Positions 8,181 to 15,589 of a stretch of DNA of 32,339 nucleotides are shown here, in pieces; the first letter of the stretch is position 1, and each line of letters opens with the position of its first letter. The notes under the pieces were generated by a model. That model saw only the letters and a list, made by a program, of their open reading frames with translations. It was not told the origin of the DNA and made no database searches. Origin of the DNA: Bacteroidota bacterium (GTDB lineage Bacteria > Bacteroidota > Bacteroidia > Chitinophagales > Chitinophagaceae). A program made the translations under genes and the position numbers. The stretch spans positions 1 through 32,339 of the forward strand of contig JAFDYC010000048.1 in NCBI GenBank assembly GCA_018267625.1. Reading direction: 5' to 3'.

Positions 8181-8431
8181 CAGGAGGCAGCAATGCTGAA
8201 TTCAAAAGTTTCCATCACCGGGTTGGCCAGGAGTTTCCGGCAGGCTTCTTCAGCCATGGTGCGGGCTGTTGCTTCATCGCTGGCTTCAAGCTGTAAGCTG
8301 ATACGCTTACCGATGCGCACATCCTGTATGCCGGCAAGGTCCAGATTGTGCAAGGCACCTGTGACGGCCTTGCCCTGGGGGTCTAAGAGTTCTTTGTGAG
8401 GCATTACGTTGATGTGGGCCGTGAAACGCAT
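8180..8431 (-). CDS. purS: Phosphoribosylformylglycinamidine synthase subunit PurS
   Basis: PurS is the small subunit that bridges PurL and PurQ in the three-part FGAM synthase of purine synthesis (ATP- and glutamine-dependent amidation of FGAR). The 83-residue length is normal and the sequence has the PurS pattern: an opening beta strand FTAHINVMP, then LLDPQGKAVTGALHNL, and VRIGKRISLQLEA before a helix rich in alanine. Its presence implies separate purQ and small purL genes elsewhere, since organisms with large fused PurL lack purS. It starts 30 bases after pssA and overlaps rsmI by one base. Confidence 0.93.
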   Translation of the reverse strand: MRFTAHINVMPHKELLDPQGKAVTGALHNLDLAGIQDVRIGKRISLQLEASDEATARTMAEEACRKLLANPVMETFEFSIAAS

Positions 8432-8461
8432 AGCAGAAGGAGGTTTTTAGAAAAAGAAAAT

Positions 8462-9247
8462 TCAGGAAGCAGGCTGGGCCTTTCCCGGCACAAAGCTGAG
8501 CACTACATAGAGCACAAAGGCCAGAGGAATGGCGCCAAAACGCAGCCAGGGAATCGAGATTAATGTTGCGAGCACCAACAAGGCTTGCGGCCAGGCCTGG
8601 GTAAGTTTCCATTGTGCGGGCATCAGTTTCATAAAGCGGATACCCGACACCATCAGGTAGCAAAGCAGTGCAATCAATGCATATAATGCCCAGCGTGATC
8701 CAAAGAGCCAGGCCGTCCAGCCGGCGGGTTTATCCCAACTAACTAAGGCTAATGATGCAATCAGTAATCCAACAGCCGGGGTGGGCATACCCTGAAAACC
8801 CTTGCTACCGATAGGCATCACATTGAACCGGGCAAGGCGCAGCGCAGCAAAGCAGGCCAGCAGGAAGGCAGGGGCCGTCGCCCACATGCTGACATCCGTC
8901 ACCATAGGCTCGCGAGACACACAGTCCCAAAGCAGCATGTAGAGGATAGCAGAGGGTGCTACGCCGAAGGAAACCACATCCGCCAGCGAGTCTAAATCGG
9001 CGCCAATGGGCGAAAAAACTTTAAGCGCACGGGCAACAAAGCCATCGAGCAGGTCGAAGACTGCCGCCAGCAAAATCAGGGCTCCACCCCACTGCATTTG
9101 GGTGACACCGTAGGACCAGCTCCAATGCAGGTCGGGGTCGCCGCTGGGGGTTTGAAATAAAAAAGGCTGTGCGTTCAGGATGCAAACAAGTGCGAGGCAG
9201 CCGCAAAACAGGTTAGCGAGCGTCAGCAGGTTGGGGAGATGCCGCAT
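8462..9247 (-). CDS. pssA: CDP-diacylglycerol--serine O-phosphatidyltransferase
   Basis: A membrane enzyme making phosphatidylserine from CDP-diacylglycerol and serine, the route to phosphatidylethanolamine. The CDP-alcohol phosphotransferase signature D-G-x2-A-R-x8-G-x3-D-x3-D is complete at residues 68-90 (D68, G69, A72, R73, G82, D86, D90), followed by SFGVAPSAIL. About seven to eight membrane segments cover the 261 residues. PssA is preferred over PgsA because of the opening LPNLLTLANLFCGCLAL and the DSLADVVSFG form. First gene of the likely pssA-purS-rsmI operon. Upstream, a one-mismatch promoter element (TAACTTCG) is present on the minus strand. Confidence 0.93.
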   Translation of the reverse strand: MRHLPNLLTLANLFCGCLALVCILNAQPFLFQTPSGDPDLHWSWSYGVTQMQWGGALILLAAVFDLLDGFVARALKVFSPIGADLDSLADVVSFGVAPSAILYMLLWDCVSREPMVTDVSMWATAPAFLLACFAALRLARFNVMPIGSKGFQGMPTPAVGLLIASLALVSWDKPAGWTAWLFGSRWALYALIALLCYLMVSGIRFMKLMPAQWKLTQAWPQALLVLATLISIPWLRFGAIPLAFVLYVVLSFVPGKAQPAS

Positions 9248-9316
9248 GAGGGCGCGAAGTTAATTGACCTTGAGGCGAAGAATTAGAAAGGGAAACGGTG
9301 TGCTTCCCGGGCAGAA

Positions 9317-9853
9317 TTAGTTCCATTCCGGCTTGAACCCGGCCTGATATTGAGGGAACGGTTCTTTTTTGTAAAGGCCTTCTCCGAGGTATTTCAGAAT
9401 CATTTCCATCGTCTTTACATCCTGATAGCCGGGGATGAGTTGGGGCGAGCGGAAATTTTCCTCCATGAAAACGGTAGTAGGATAAGAAAGCTGATCATGC
9501 AGCAGTTCTTTGGCAAAGGGATGGGTTCGGTCACTGGGGTCATACCGATACATCTTACCCAGAAACCGGATGTCGCCATGCTGCTCCGCATTCAGTTTCA
9601 CAGCATAGAAATGTTCGTTCATGTATTTGATGACGTTTGGGTTCTGAAAAGTCGTTTTATCCATGCGTTTGCACCAGCCGCACCAATCGGTATAAACGTC
9701 GATCCACACCTTCTTCGGTTGCTTGTTCATAGCCACCTGCACTTCATCCAGGTTCATCCAGTGAATCTCTTTGTCGGGCGATGATTTCGACTGGGAAAAA
9801 CAGGAAGTACTGAGCAGCAAAAAGCTCAGGCAGGATAGGAGGGCACGCTTCAT
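9317..9853 (-). CDS. Secreted thioredoxin-family protein
   Basis: A 178-residue exported protein of the thioredoxin_7/DUF255-like group. The ATG at 9853 gives MKRALLSCLSFLLLSTSCFSQ, a signal peptide with a possible lipobox-like LSTSC. The mature part has a thioredoxin fold with DVYTDWCGWCKRMDKTTF, a CGWC redox centre, and YPTTVF for the cis-proline region. It probably reduces or isomerises disulfides in the periplasm or supports cytochrome maturation. Longer in-frame reading upstream to 10351 would run antiparallel through ubiX and is rejected. It is divergent from ubiX with 61 bp between the starts, and a one-mismatch -7 element (TAATTTCG) lies about 24 bp upstream. Confidence 0.87.
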   Translation of the reverse strand: MKRALLSCLSFLLLSTSCFSQSKSSPDKEIHWMNLDEVQVAMNKQPKKVWIDVYTDWCGWCKRMDKTTFQNPNVIKYMNEHFYAVKLNAEQHGDIRFLGKMYRYDPSDRTHPFAKELLHDQLSYPTTVFMEENFRSPQLIPGYQDVKTMEMILKYLGEGLYKKEPFPQYQAGFKPEWN

Positions 9854-9898
9854 CTTCAATGAAATATTAAGGGCTCCGAAATTAAGGCTGCTTGCAGG

Positions 9899-9906
9899 TA
9901 GCTTTG
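9899..9906 (+). promoter_or_regulatory. Bacteroidota -7 promoter element for ubiX
   Basis: TAGCTTTG matches TAnnTTTG exactly and ends eight bases before the ATG at 9915, predicting a leaderless or very short-leader mRNA. No TTG at the -33 spacing. Confidence 0.5.
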
Positions 9907-9914
9907 GCTTTGAC

Positions 9915-10475
9915 ATGGCTATGCAAAACGCAAAAATTGCAGTAGGTATCACCGGTGCAAGTGGTTCGATATATGCACGGCAACTCTTGCAACACCTAAA
10001 ATCAACAGCCGCTGAAGTGCATGTGGTGTGGAGCAGCAATGCCAAGACGGTGTGGCAGCAGGAACTGGGCCCGGAAGCAGCCGTAGAGGTTCCTTTCAAG
10101 ACTTGGGCACCGGATGATTTCTTCGCTCCGTTTGCCTCAGGCTCTGCCGGTTTTGATGCGCTGATCCTCTGCCCTTGTAGCATGGGGACATTGGGCCGCA
10201 TCGCTTCGGGCAGCTCCAATGACCTGATTACAAGGGCCGCGGATGTGATGCTAAAAGAGCGGAAAAAGCTCATCTGTGTGGTGCGGGAGACACCGTTCAA
10301 CCTGGTACACCTCCGTAACATGACCACAGTAACCGAGGCTGGGGGCATCATCTGCCCGGCTTCACCTTCCTTTTACAGCAAGCCACAGAACTTCTCAGAA
10401 CTGGCCGATACCGTAATACACCGGGTACTGCAACTGGCCGGCCTGGAGTGGCGTGGCTTCCGCTGGGGCGGATGA
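9915..10475 (+). CDS. ubiX: Flavin prenyltransferase UbiX
   Basis: UbiX attaches a dimethylallyl group to FMN to make prenylated FMN, the cofactor of UbiD-type decarboxylases (ubiquinone/menaquinone-related and aromatic acid decarboxylation). Visible landmarks are KIAVGITGASGSIYARQLL (FMN-binding loop), LCPCSMGTLGRIASGSSNDL, VVRETPFNLVHLRNM and ICPASPSFYSKP. From ATG 9915 it has 186 residues, the usual length; a second in-frame ATG at 9921 is almost as good. Reading upstream to 9771 would run antiparallel into the thioredoxin-fold gene. No ubiD is in the window. It ends 73 bases before the argS start. Confidence 0.94.
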   Translation: MAMQNAKIAVGITGASGSIYARQLLQHLKSTAAEVHVVWSSNAKTVWQQELGPEAAVEVPFKTWAPDDFFAPFASGSAGFDALILCPCSMGTLGRIASGSSNDLITRAADVMLKERKKLICVVRETPFNLVHLRNMTTVTEAGGIICPASPSFYSKPQNFSELADTVIHRVLQLAGLEWRGFRWGG

Positions 10476-10506
10476 GCTGAGCACCATAGCCCGCGTCCAT
10501 GCCACG

Positions 10507-10514
10507 TATTTTTG
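10507..10514 (+). promoter_or_regulatory. Bacteroidota -7 promoter element for argS
   Basis: TATTTTTG is an exact TAnnTTTG match, 34 bases upstream of the argS ATG at 10549. It supports that start over the longer frame that overlaps ubiX. Confidence 0.45.
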
Positions 10515-10548
10515 CGCAGCACGGAACCTGTTTTCCCCTCCCAAGTCC

Positions 10549-12348
10549 ATGACCCTCTCTGCCCAGATTAAATGCCTCAGCACCGATGCCTTACAGGTGC
10601 TGTTCCCAGATGCTGCTCTTGATTCTTCGCAAGTCACCGTCAACCTCACGAAGCCTGAATTTTCGGGTCACTATACGGTGGTGTTGTTCCCTTTCGTAAA
10701 AGCGCTGCGCATGAAACCTGCCGACCTGGGGAAGCAATTGGGGGACTATCTACTGGCGCATTCCACACTGTTTTCTGCCTTCGAAACAGTGTCCGGCTTT
10801 CTCAACCTGACAATACAAGACGCCTACTGGCCCGGCTTTCTGCTTAATAATTTCAACAACACCCAGTATGGCGAAGCACCGAAACAAGACTATCGGGTGA
10901 TGCTGGAATACTCTTCGCCCAACACCAATAAACCCTTGCATTTTGGCCACCTGCGGAACAATTTCCTGGGCTTTGCTGTAAGCAATATTTTAAAGGCACA
11001 GGGGCAACAGGTAGTGATGGCTAACCTCGTCAACGACCGGGGCATCCACATCTGCAAAAGCATGGTAGCCTGGCAGCAATATGGCCAGGGCGCTACTCCC
11101 GAAAGCACCGGCCAAAAGGGGGACCACCTTGTTGGGGATTATTATGTGCGCTTTAATGATGCTTACAAAGCCGAAGTAGCCGCCCTGGTAGCTGCTGGAA
11201 AAGACCAGGCCCTGGCAGAAAAAGAAGCCCCCATCATGCAGGCTGCTCAGGACTTGCTGCGCCAATGGGAAGCCGGCAACACCGAGGTACGAAAGCTTTG
11301 GGAAATGATGAATGGCTGGGTCTATCAGGGCTTCAACAAGAGCTACCAAAGACTGGGCATCCACTTCGACAAGTACTACTACGAAAGCGATACGTATCTG
11401 CTGGGAAAGAAAATTGTAGAATCAGGTTTGAAAAACGGAGTCTTGTTTCAAAAAGAAGATGGCTCTGTGTGGATTGACCTTACTGCCGATGGTTTAGACC
11501 AAAAATTACTGCTACGGGGCGATGGTACCAGCGTGTATATGACCCAGGACATAGGCACGGCGCGGTTGAAATATGAAGACTACAAGCTCAATCAGAGCAT
11601 TTATGTGATTGCCGATGAGCAGAACTACCACATGCAGGTGCTGAAGCTGATCATGCAAAAACTGAATGAGCCTGCAGCAGCCGGTATATATCACCTCAGC
11701 TATGGAATGGTGGAGCTGCCTACCGGCCGAATGAAAAGCCGGGAAGGAACCGTGGTGGATGCTGACGACATGATGGATGAAATGATTCGACTGGCGCAAG
11801 AACAAACAGTGGCTGCAGGCAAGACAGAGGGCTTCTCACAAACCGAGTTAGACACACTCTACGAAACCATCGGCCTCGGCGCCCTGAAGTTTTACCTGCT
11901 GCGGGTGGAGCCTAAAAAGAAAATGATTTTCGACCCCAAGGAGAGCATTGACCTGCATGGATACACGGCCACGTTTATCCAGTATGCCCATGCCCGCATT
12001 TGCTCCATCCTGCGCCGCGAAAACCTACCCCTGCTGCCCGACCGCAGCCATTTCCAGAATTTCACACACACACAATCCCTGAGCAAGGGAGAGGCAGCAC
12101 TCCTCATTTTGCTGGAGCAGTATCCCGCTATGATGGCCACTGCTGCCCTTGAATACAACCCCTCCGTGCTCTGCAATTTTGCCTTCACGGTAGCACAGTC
12201 TTTCAATTCGTTTTACGATGACCATTCCATCACTAAAGCGGAAAATGAAGAGAAAAAATTGCTGCGGCTGATGATGATTATCCTCACTGCTCAGGTGCTG
12301 CGCCACAGCATGAACCTCTTAGGCATTCGCCTGCCGGAAAAGATGTAG
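10549..12348 (+). CDS. argS: Arginyl-tRNA synthetase
   Basis: Class I aminoacyl-tRNA synthetase that charges tRNA-Arg. From ATG 10549 it has 599 residues. An N-terminal Add-1 type domain (about 1-110) is followed by the Rossmann fold with the HIGH motif as HFGH at 131-134 inside SSPNTNKPLHFGHLRNN. The KMSKS equivalent is MKSREG at about 395, lacking the first lysine as in many ArgS. The C-terminal anticodon-binding helical domain includes YAHARICSILRR and the ending MNLLGIRLPEKM. ATG 10549 is preferred because the extra 32 residues upstream overlap ubiX and lie before the promoter element. A hairpin with a T-run follows. Confidence 0.95.
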   Translation: MTLSAQIKCLSTDALQVLFPDAALDSSQVTVNLTKPEFSGHYTVVLFPFVKALRMKPADLGKQLGDYLLAHSTLFSAFETVSGFLNLTIQDAYWPGFLLNNFNNTQYGEAPKQDYRVMLEYSSPNTNKPLHFGHLRNNFLGFAVSNILKAQGQQVVMANLVNDRGIHICKSMVAWQQYGQGATPESTGQKGDHLVGDYYVRFNDAYKAEVAALVAAGKDQALAEKEAPIMQAAQDLLRQWEAGNTEVRKLWEMMNGWVYQGFNKSYQRLGIHFDKYYYESDTYLLGKKIVESGLKNGVLFQKEDGSVWIDLTADGLDQKLLLRGDGTSVYMTQDIGTARLKYEDYKLNQSIYVIADEQNYHMQVLKLIMQKLNEPAAAGIYHLSYGMVELPTGRMKSREGTVVDADDMMDEMIRLAQEQTVAAGKTEGFSQTELDTLYETIGLGALKFYLLRVEPKKKMIFDPKESIDLHGYTATFIQYAHARICSILRRENLPLLPDRSHFQNFTHTQSLSKGEAALLILLEQYPAMMATAALEYNPSVLCNFAFTVAQSFNSFYDDHSITKAENEEKKLLRLMMIILTAQVLRHSMNLLGIRLPEKM

Positions 12349-12360
12349 CGCAAAGGGAAT

Positions 12361-12394
12361 AGAACAGCATACTCCTGCTTTGCTGCTCTTTTTA
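12361..12394 (+). terminator. Probable argS terminator
   Basis: AGAACAGCA (12361-12369) pairs with TGCTGCTCT (12381-12389) with one mismatch around an 11-base loop, followed by a run of T residues ending at 12393. It overlaps the 3' end of the opposite-strand permease gene. Confidence 0.45.
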
Positions 12395-13606
12395 TTCCAG
12401 TGCTAATCCACGCCCGGAGCGTAGAGCCGGATAAAGGGCTGCTAATACGCCCACGCCCAGCACGGTTAGGGCAATGACCACAAAGTCTGAGGCCTGCATC
12501 GCTACCGGGTACGCATCTATGATGAATACCCCGTTGAGCTTTACCCAACCCCAGCGCTGTTGCCCGAGGCAAAGCAAAGCGCCCGCCCCGATACCCACAC
12601 CTCCCCCTACCGCTGCCCAGAGCAAGCCTTCATACAAAAATATTTTCCGAATCAGGCTGCGGCCTGCACCCATAGCCGTCAGGATGGCCATGTCGCGGCG
12701 TTTTTCCAGAACCAGCAGGCTCATGGCACCCACCATATTTACCGAGGCTATGAGCAGGATGAACAGCAGGATGACGTAGGTCGCCCATTTTTCCGTGCGC
12801 ATCACACTGTTGATGGTGTGGTTTTGCTCAAAGCGTGTGGCCACGGTAAAGCCCGGGCCAAGGATTTGCTGCACCTGCCTCCTAAGCGCTTCCTGATTTG
12901 CTCCGGGTGCTAGTTTTAACTCCAAAGAAGAAACGGCACCAGGCCTGTGAAACAACTGCTGCACTAAGGGTAAAGGCGCCAGCACATAACGGGCATCAAA
13001 CTCTTCCTGCACTTTGAAAATGCCATCCGGACGCAGCTCCAGGGTGCCATAAGCATCCGCAGGATTGAGCACCGGATGGCGCAATTCAGGATTGGGATAA
13101 TAAAGGTCTATTCGGCTGAAATCATTGTCCACACTCAGGCCCAGTCTTGCGGCGATATGCACACCTACTATGGCGGTTGGCAAAGCTTCATTCCGCACTG
13201 TATCCCGGCCCGAAATGATGTAGGGTGTCAGCTTATTCACTTTGAAATAAGCACCAGTAACGCCTTTGAGCGTCACCACCATTTGCTCATCCTCCGAATG
13301 CACAAACACATTGTCTTCAATCACCGGTGCCAGGGCAGCAATGCCATTCAGTTGCCGGATGCGCAGGAGCTTCGTTGAATCCGGTACAAAGAATTTACCC
13401 TGAGCGGGCGAGATGCGCATATCGGAATAAAATGCCGTGTACAGCTTGCTGACCACTTGCTCAAAGCCGTTGAACACGGAGAATAATATCAGCAGGGAAG
13501 CAGCGCCCACAGCCAATGCCAGCATGGAGATACGCGACAAAAGCGGGGCTGCATTTACGCCGCGTTTTCCCCGTAGGTATCGTAAGGCAATGGTGAATGA
13601 AGGCAT
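12392..13606 (-). CDS. LolC/LolE-type lipoprotein-releasing ABC transporter permease
   Basis: An inner-membrane permease of the MacB/FtsX-LolCE superfamily, expected to extract lipoproteins from the inner membrane for delivery to the outer membrane together with an ATPase (LolD). The topology is typical: one N-terminal transmembrane helix (about 24-50), a large periplasmic domain (about 50-270), and three C-terminal helices. Landmarks are the opening FTIALRYLRGKRG, the VLEKRRDMAILTAMGAG coupling helix and the end region AALYPALRSGRG. Length 404 is normal. No ATPase gene is adjacent. Bacteroidota often carry a single LolC/E hybrid permease, which would fit this lone gene. Confidence 0.88.
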   Translation of the reverse strand: MPSFTIALRYLRGKRGVNAAPLLSRISMLALAVGAASLLILFSVFNGFEQVVSKLYTAFYSDMRISPAQGKFFVPDSTKLLRIRQLNGIAALAPVIEDNVFVHSEDEQMVVTLKGVTGAYFKVNKLTPYIISGRDTVRNEALPTAIVGVHIAARLGLSVDNDFSRIDLYYPNPELRHPVLNPADAYGTLELRPDGIFKVQEEFDARYVLAPLPLVQQLFHRPGAVSSLELKLAPGANQEALRRQVQQILGPGFTVATRFEQNHTINSVMRTEKWATYVILLFILLIASVNMVGAMSLLVLEKRRDMAILTAMGAGRSLIRKIFLYEGLLWAAVGGGVGIGAGALLCLGQQRWGWVKLNGVFIIDAYPVAMQASDFVVIALTVLGVGVLAALYPALRSGRGLALE

Positions 13607-13669
13607 GTTTTCCTTTGAAAAAAGAAGGCTCGGGCAAGGATACGTTGCTTGTGTACGGTATCTGGTAGG

Positions 13670-15040
13670 CTATGCTTCGGCCAGCCCCAAAGCGCTTTCC
13701 CAGTCAAGCCCTTCAAAGGTGCCCGAACTCATCAGCAGCAGGCAGATTGGTTTCCCGGCAGCATCTTGAATGCAGTGCTTCAGTTTGTCCAGAAGGAGCT
13801 CTTTACTGTCCACTGCCTGCAATCCTTCTTGTGCAAAATGCCGCTCCACTTCTGCTGTGCTTAATTCCGGCAGGCCTTTTAACTCCAGAGCATGATGTGA
13901 GTAAAAGACAAAAGCATCATCGGCAGCCTGCATAGCGCCTTCGTACTGTGCTAAAAATGTCGCATTCAGAGAGGAAAAGGTATGCAGCTCGAACACCCCA
14001 ATGATGCGGCGATCTGGTAAGGCCTCTCGTACAGCACTGATTGTAGCCTTGAGCTTGCTGGGCGCGTGCGCAAAATCCCGGAAGGCCAGTATAGAGCCCC
14101 GCTCAAAGAGCCGCTCTAAACGACGGGCCGCACCACCAAAACCGGCAATAGCTTCGTAAAATTCTGTAGCAGAAACACCCAGCTCCTGGCAGACAAGACG
14201 GGCCGCTTCGAGGTTCAACAGGTTGTGCCAGCCGAAGATGGACACCCGCACCGGGCCATCCGGAGTATCGAGTACTGCAACGCCCTGGTCGTAATGAAAT
14301 GCAGGGCTGCGGTAGGCCATCGCCTTCAGGTGCCCGGAGTTTTTGCCCACCAGCAAGTCCACTTCACTGTCTTCGGCATTGTAGATGAGCCGGGCTCCGG
14401 GAGCCATCCCCCGCAGGTATTGCTCAAATTGACTCAGATAGTTTTCGTAGGTCGGGAAGACATTGATATGGTCCCAGGCAATGCCGCTGAGCACCGAGAT
14501 ATGCGGGTCGTAGAACAAGATCTTGGGCCGAGGCTCCACAGGCGATGCCGGGTATTCATCTCCTTCCAGCACGATGACCGGTGCCTCGCTCAGCTTCACC
14601 GAGCTGTCGAAACCCGGCACCTTCGCACCTACGAGGTAATCGAAATCTTTACCAGCAGCCTTCAGCACATGCATGATCATGCTCGTGATGGTGGTCTTGC
14701 CATGAGAGCCGGCTACAACGATGCGCAGCTTATCCCGGCTCAGGTCGTGCACAAACTGAGGGAAGGAATAGACCGGAATTCCCAGAGCCTGCGCACGCAA
14801 TAATTCAGGATTATCCAGCCGGGCGTGCATGCCCAGCACTACGGCATCCAGCGAAGCACTGATCTTTTCAGGATACCATCCGGAAGCTTCCGGCAACAAC
14901 CCTGCTGCGGCTAAGTTGCTGCGTGCGGGGTCCGCGATCTCGTCATCGGAGCCGGTGATGGTATTACCTTTCTTGTGGAGCGCCAGAGCAAGCTGGTGCA
15001 TAATGGCACCGCCTACTGCGATAAAGTGAATTCGTTGCAT
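13670..15040 (-). CDS. mpl: UDP-N-acetylmuramate:tripeptide ligase Mpl
   Basis: Mpl reattaches the tripeptide L-Ala-gamma-D-Glu-meso-DAP to UDP-MurNAc during cell-wall recycling. It is a Mur-ligase-fold protein of 456 residues: a Rossmann-like N domain starting RIHFIAVGGAIMHQLALAL, the ATP-binding GSHGKTT at 111-117, EGDEYPASPVEP with the Mg-binding acids and DHINVFPTYENY, then the C-terminal domain after AARLVCQELGV. The MHQLA start and EGDEY form favour Mpl over MurC. A TAGCTTTG promoter element lies upstream. The divergent neighbour is a tiny lipoprotein gene. Confidence 0.9.
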   Translation of the reverse strand: MQRIHFIAVGGAIMHQLALALHKKGNTITGSDDEIADPARSNLAAAGLLPEASGWYPEKISASLDAVVLGMHARLDNPELLRAQALGIPVYSFPQFVHDLSRDKLRIVVAGSHGKTTITSMIMHVLKAAGKDFDYLVGAKVPGFDSSVKLSEAPVIVLEGDEYPASPVEPRPKILFYDPHISVLSGIAWDHINVFPTYENYLSQFEQYLRGMAPGARLIYNAEDSEVDLLVGKNSGHLKAMAYRSPAFHYDQGVAVLDTPDGPVRVSIFGWHNLLNLEAARLVCQELGVSATEFYEAIAGFGGAARRLERLFERGSILAFRDFAHAPSKLKATISAVREALPDRRIIGVFELHTFSSLNATFLAQYEGAMQAADDAFVFYSHHALELKGLPELSTAEVERHFAQEGLQAVDSKELLLDKLKHCIQDAAGKPICLLLMSSGTFEGLDWESALGLAEA

Positions 15041-15065
15041 GAAAATGTTTCTTCCTACCTTCGTA

Positions 15066-15073
15066 CAAAGCTA
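15066..15073 (-). promoter_or_regulatory. Bacteroidota -7 promoter element for mpl
   Basis: On the minus strand TAGCTTTG is an exact TAnnTTTG match, 25 bases upstream of the mpl ATG (15040). No TTG at -33 spacing. Confidence 0.45.
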
Positions 15074-15112
15074 CTTTACTCAGCAGCTTCCCTCTTTTTC
15101 TACTGACGGATT

Positions 15113-15250
15113 ATGATTTCTTCCCGACTGATTCAGCGCCTGCTGCCGTTTGTTGTGGCCCTTGCTTTGGGCTTTTTTCTCGCCTCCTGCGCACCACAAA
15201 AGCAATACGGCTGCCCCAACCATTTAGAGAGCAATTCCTTCGTGCAATAG
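15113..15250 (+). CDS. Tiny lipoprotein of 45 residues
   Basis: A short gene from ATG 15113 to TAG 15248-15250. The peptide opens with basic and polar residues, has a hydrophobic stretch (about 11-24), and a lipobox FLASC with the lipidated cysteine at residue 26. The mature peptide would be only about 20 residues, starting CAPQKQYGCP, with a second cysteine at the YGCP motif and a polar tail. The lipobox at the correct distance and a hairpin terminator 27 bases after the stop support expression. It is divergent from mpl and precedes the repeat doublet behind mreD. Function unknown; no family is claimed. Confidence 0.7.
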   Translation: MISSRLIQRLLPFVVALALGFFLASCAPQKQYGCPNHLESNSFVQ

Positions 15251-15276
15251 CATCGAAGTAAGATCCTGATTTTGAA

Positions 15277-15300
15277 CCGGCCCTTAGGTGCCGGCTTTTT
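15277..15300 (+). terminator. Terminator of the tiny lipoprotein gene
   Basis: CCGGC (15277-15281) pairs with GCCGG (15290-15294), followed by five T residues. It ends transcription 27 bases after the lipoprotein stop codon. Confidence 0.55.
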
Positions 15301-15350
15301 CATGAGCAGTATCCCTCTTGCCTTAATATCCATCATTCTTGGTGTACTTC

Positions 15351-15418
15351 TTTTTTGGTTGCCGGCTTTAGCACCTTGATGCAGCTTCGTTGCGTCGCAC
15401 ACTGAGGGGCCAGCACTA
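15351..15418 (+). repeat. Dispersed repeat, copy A
   Basis: A roughly 68-bp unit with a T6 run, then GGTTGCCGGCTTTAGCACC, then CTTCGTTGCGTCGCAC, then ACTGAGG. A clearly related unit lies at 31683-31746, and a more degenerate inverted relative at 15500-15553. No gene overlaps it. It looks like a family of small intergenic repeats of this genome. Confidence 0.65.
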
Positions 15419-15499
15419 CTATGAAGCATTTTGTATAGCATTCATAACAGAGCCTCATGCCGTTATTTTCCGCGAAGAGCCGGGCAGGGAAATCTTGCT

Positions 15500-15553
15500 G
15501 AAGGGTGCGACGCAACGGAAGACCGGCAGTGAACTGTAGCCGACTAAAAAAGA
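15500..15553 (-). repeat. Dispersed repeat, inverted degenerate copy B
   Basis: On the minus strand this stretch starts with a T6 run and ends CTTCCGTTGCGTCGCAC, facing copy A. The arms CTTCGTTGCGTCGCAC (15385-15400) and GTGCGACGCAACGGAAG (15505-15521) are near-perfect inverted repeats about 104 bp apart. The middle is poorly conserved. It begins 36 bases beyond the mreD stop and could affect mRNA 3' ends. Confidence 0.55.
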
Positions 15554-15589
15554 AACAAAGAACTACCTGTTGCTTCCTTCGCGGGCCAC

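Noticed and set aside
9854..10351. Upstream extension of the thioredoxin-family gene on the minus strand
   Set aside because: The extension runs antiparallel through ubiX, lacks domain character, and the ATG at 9853 gives a clean signal peptide.
14225..14803. Plus-strand frame of 192 codons opposite mpl
   Set aside because: Fully inside the reading frame of mpl, which has all ligase motifs.
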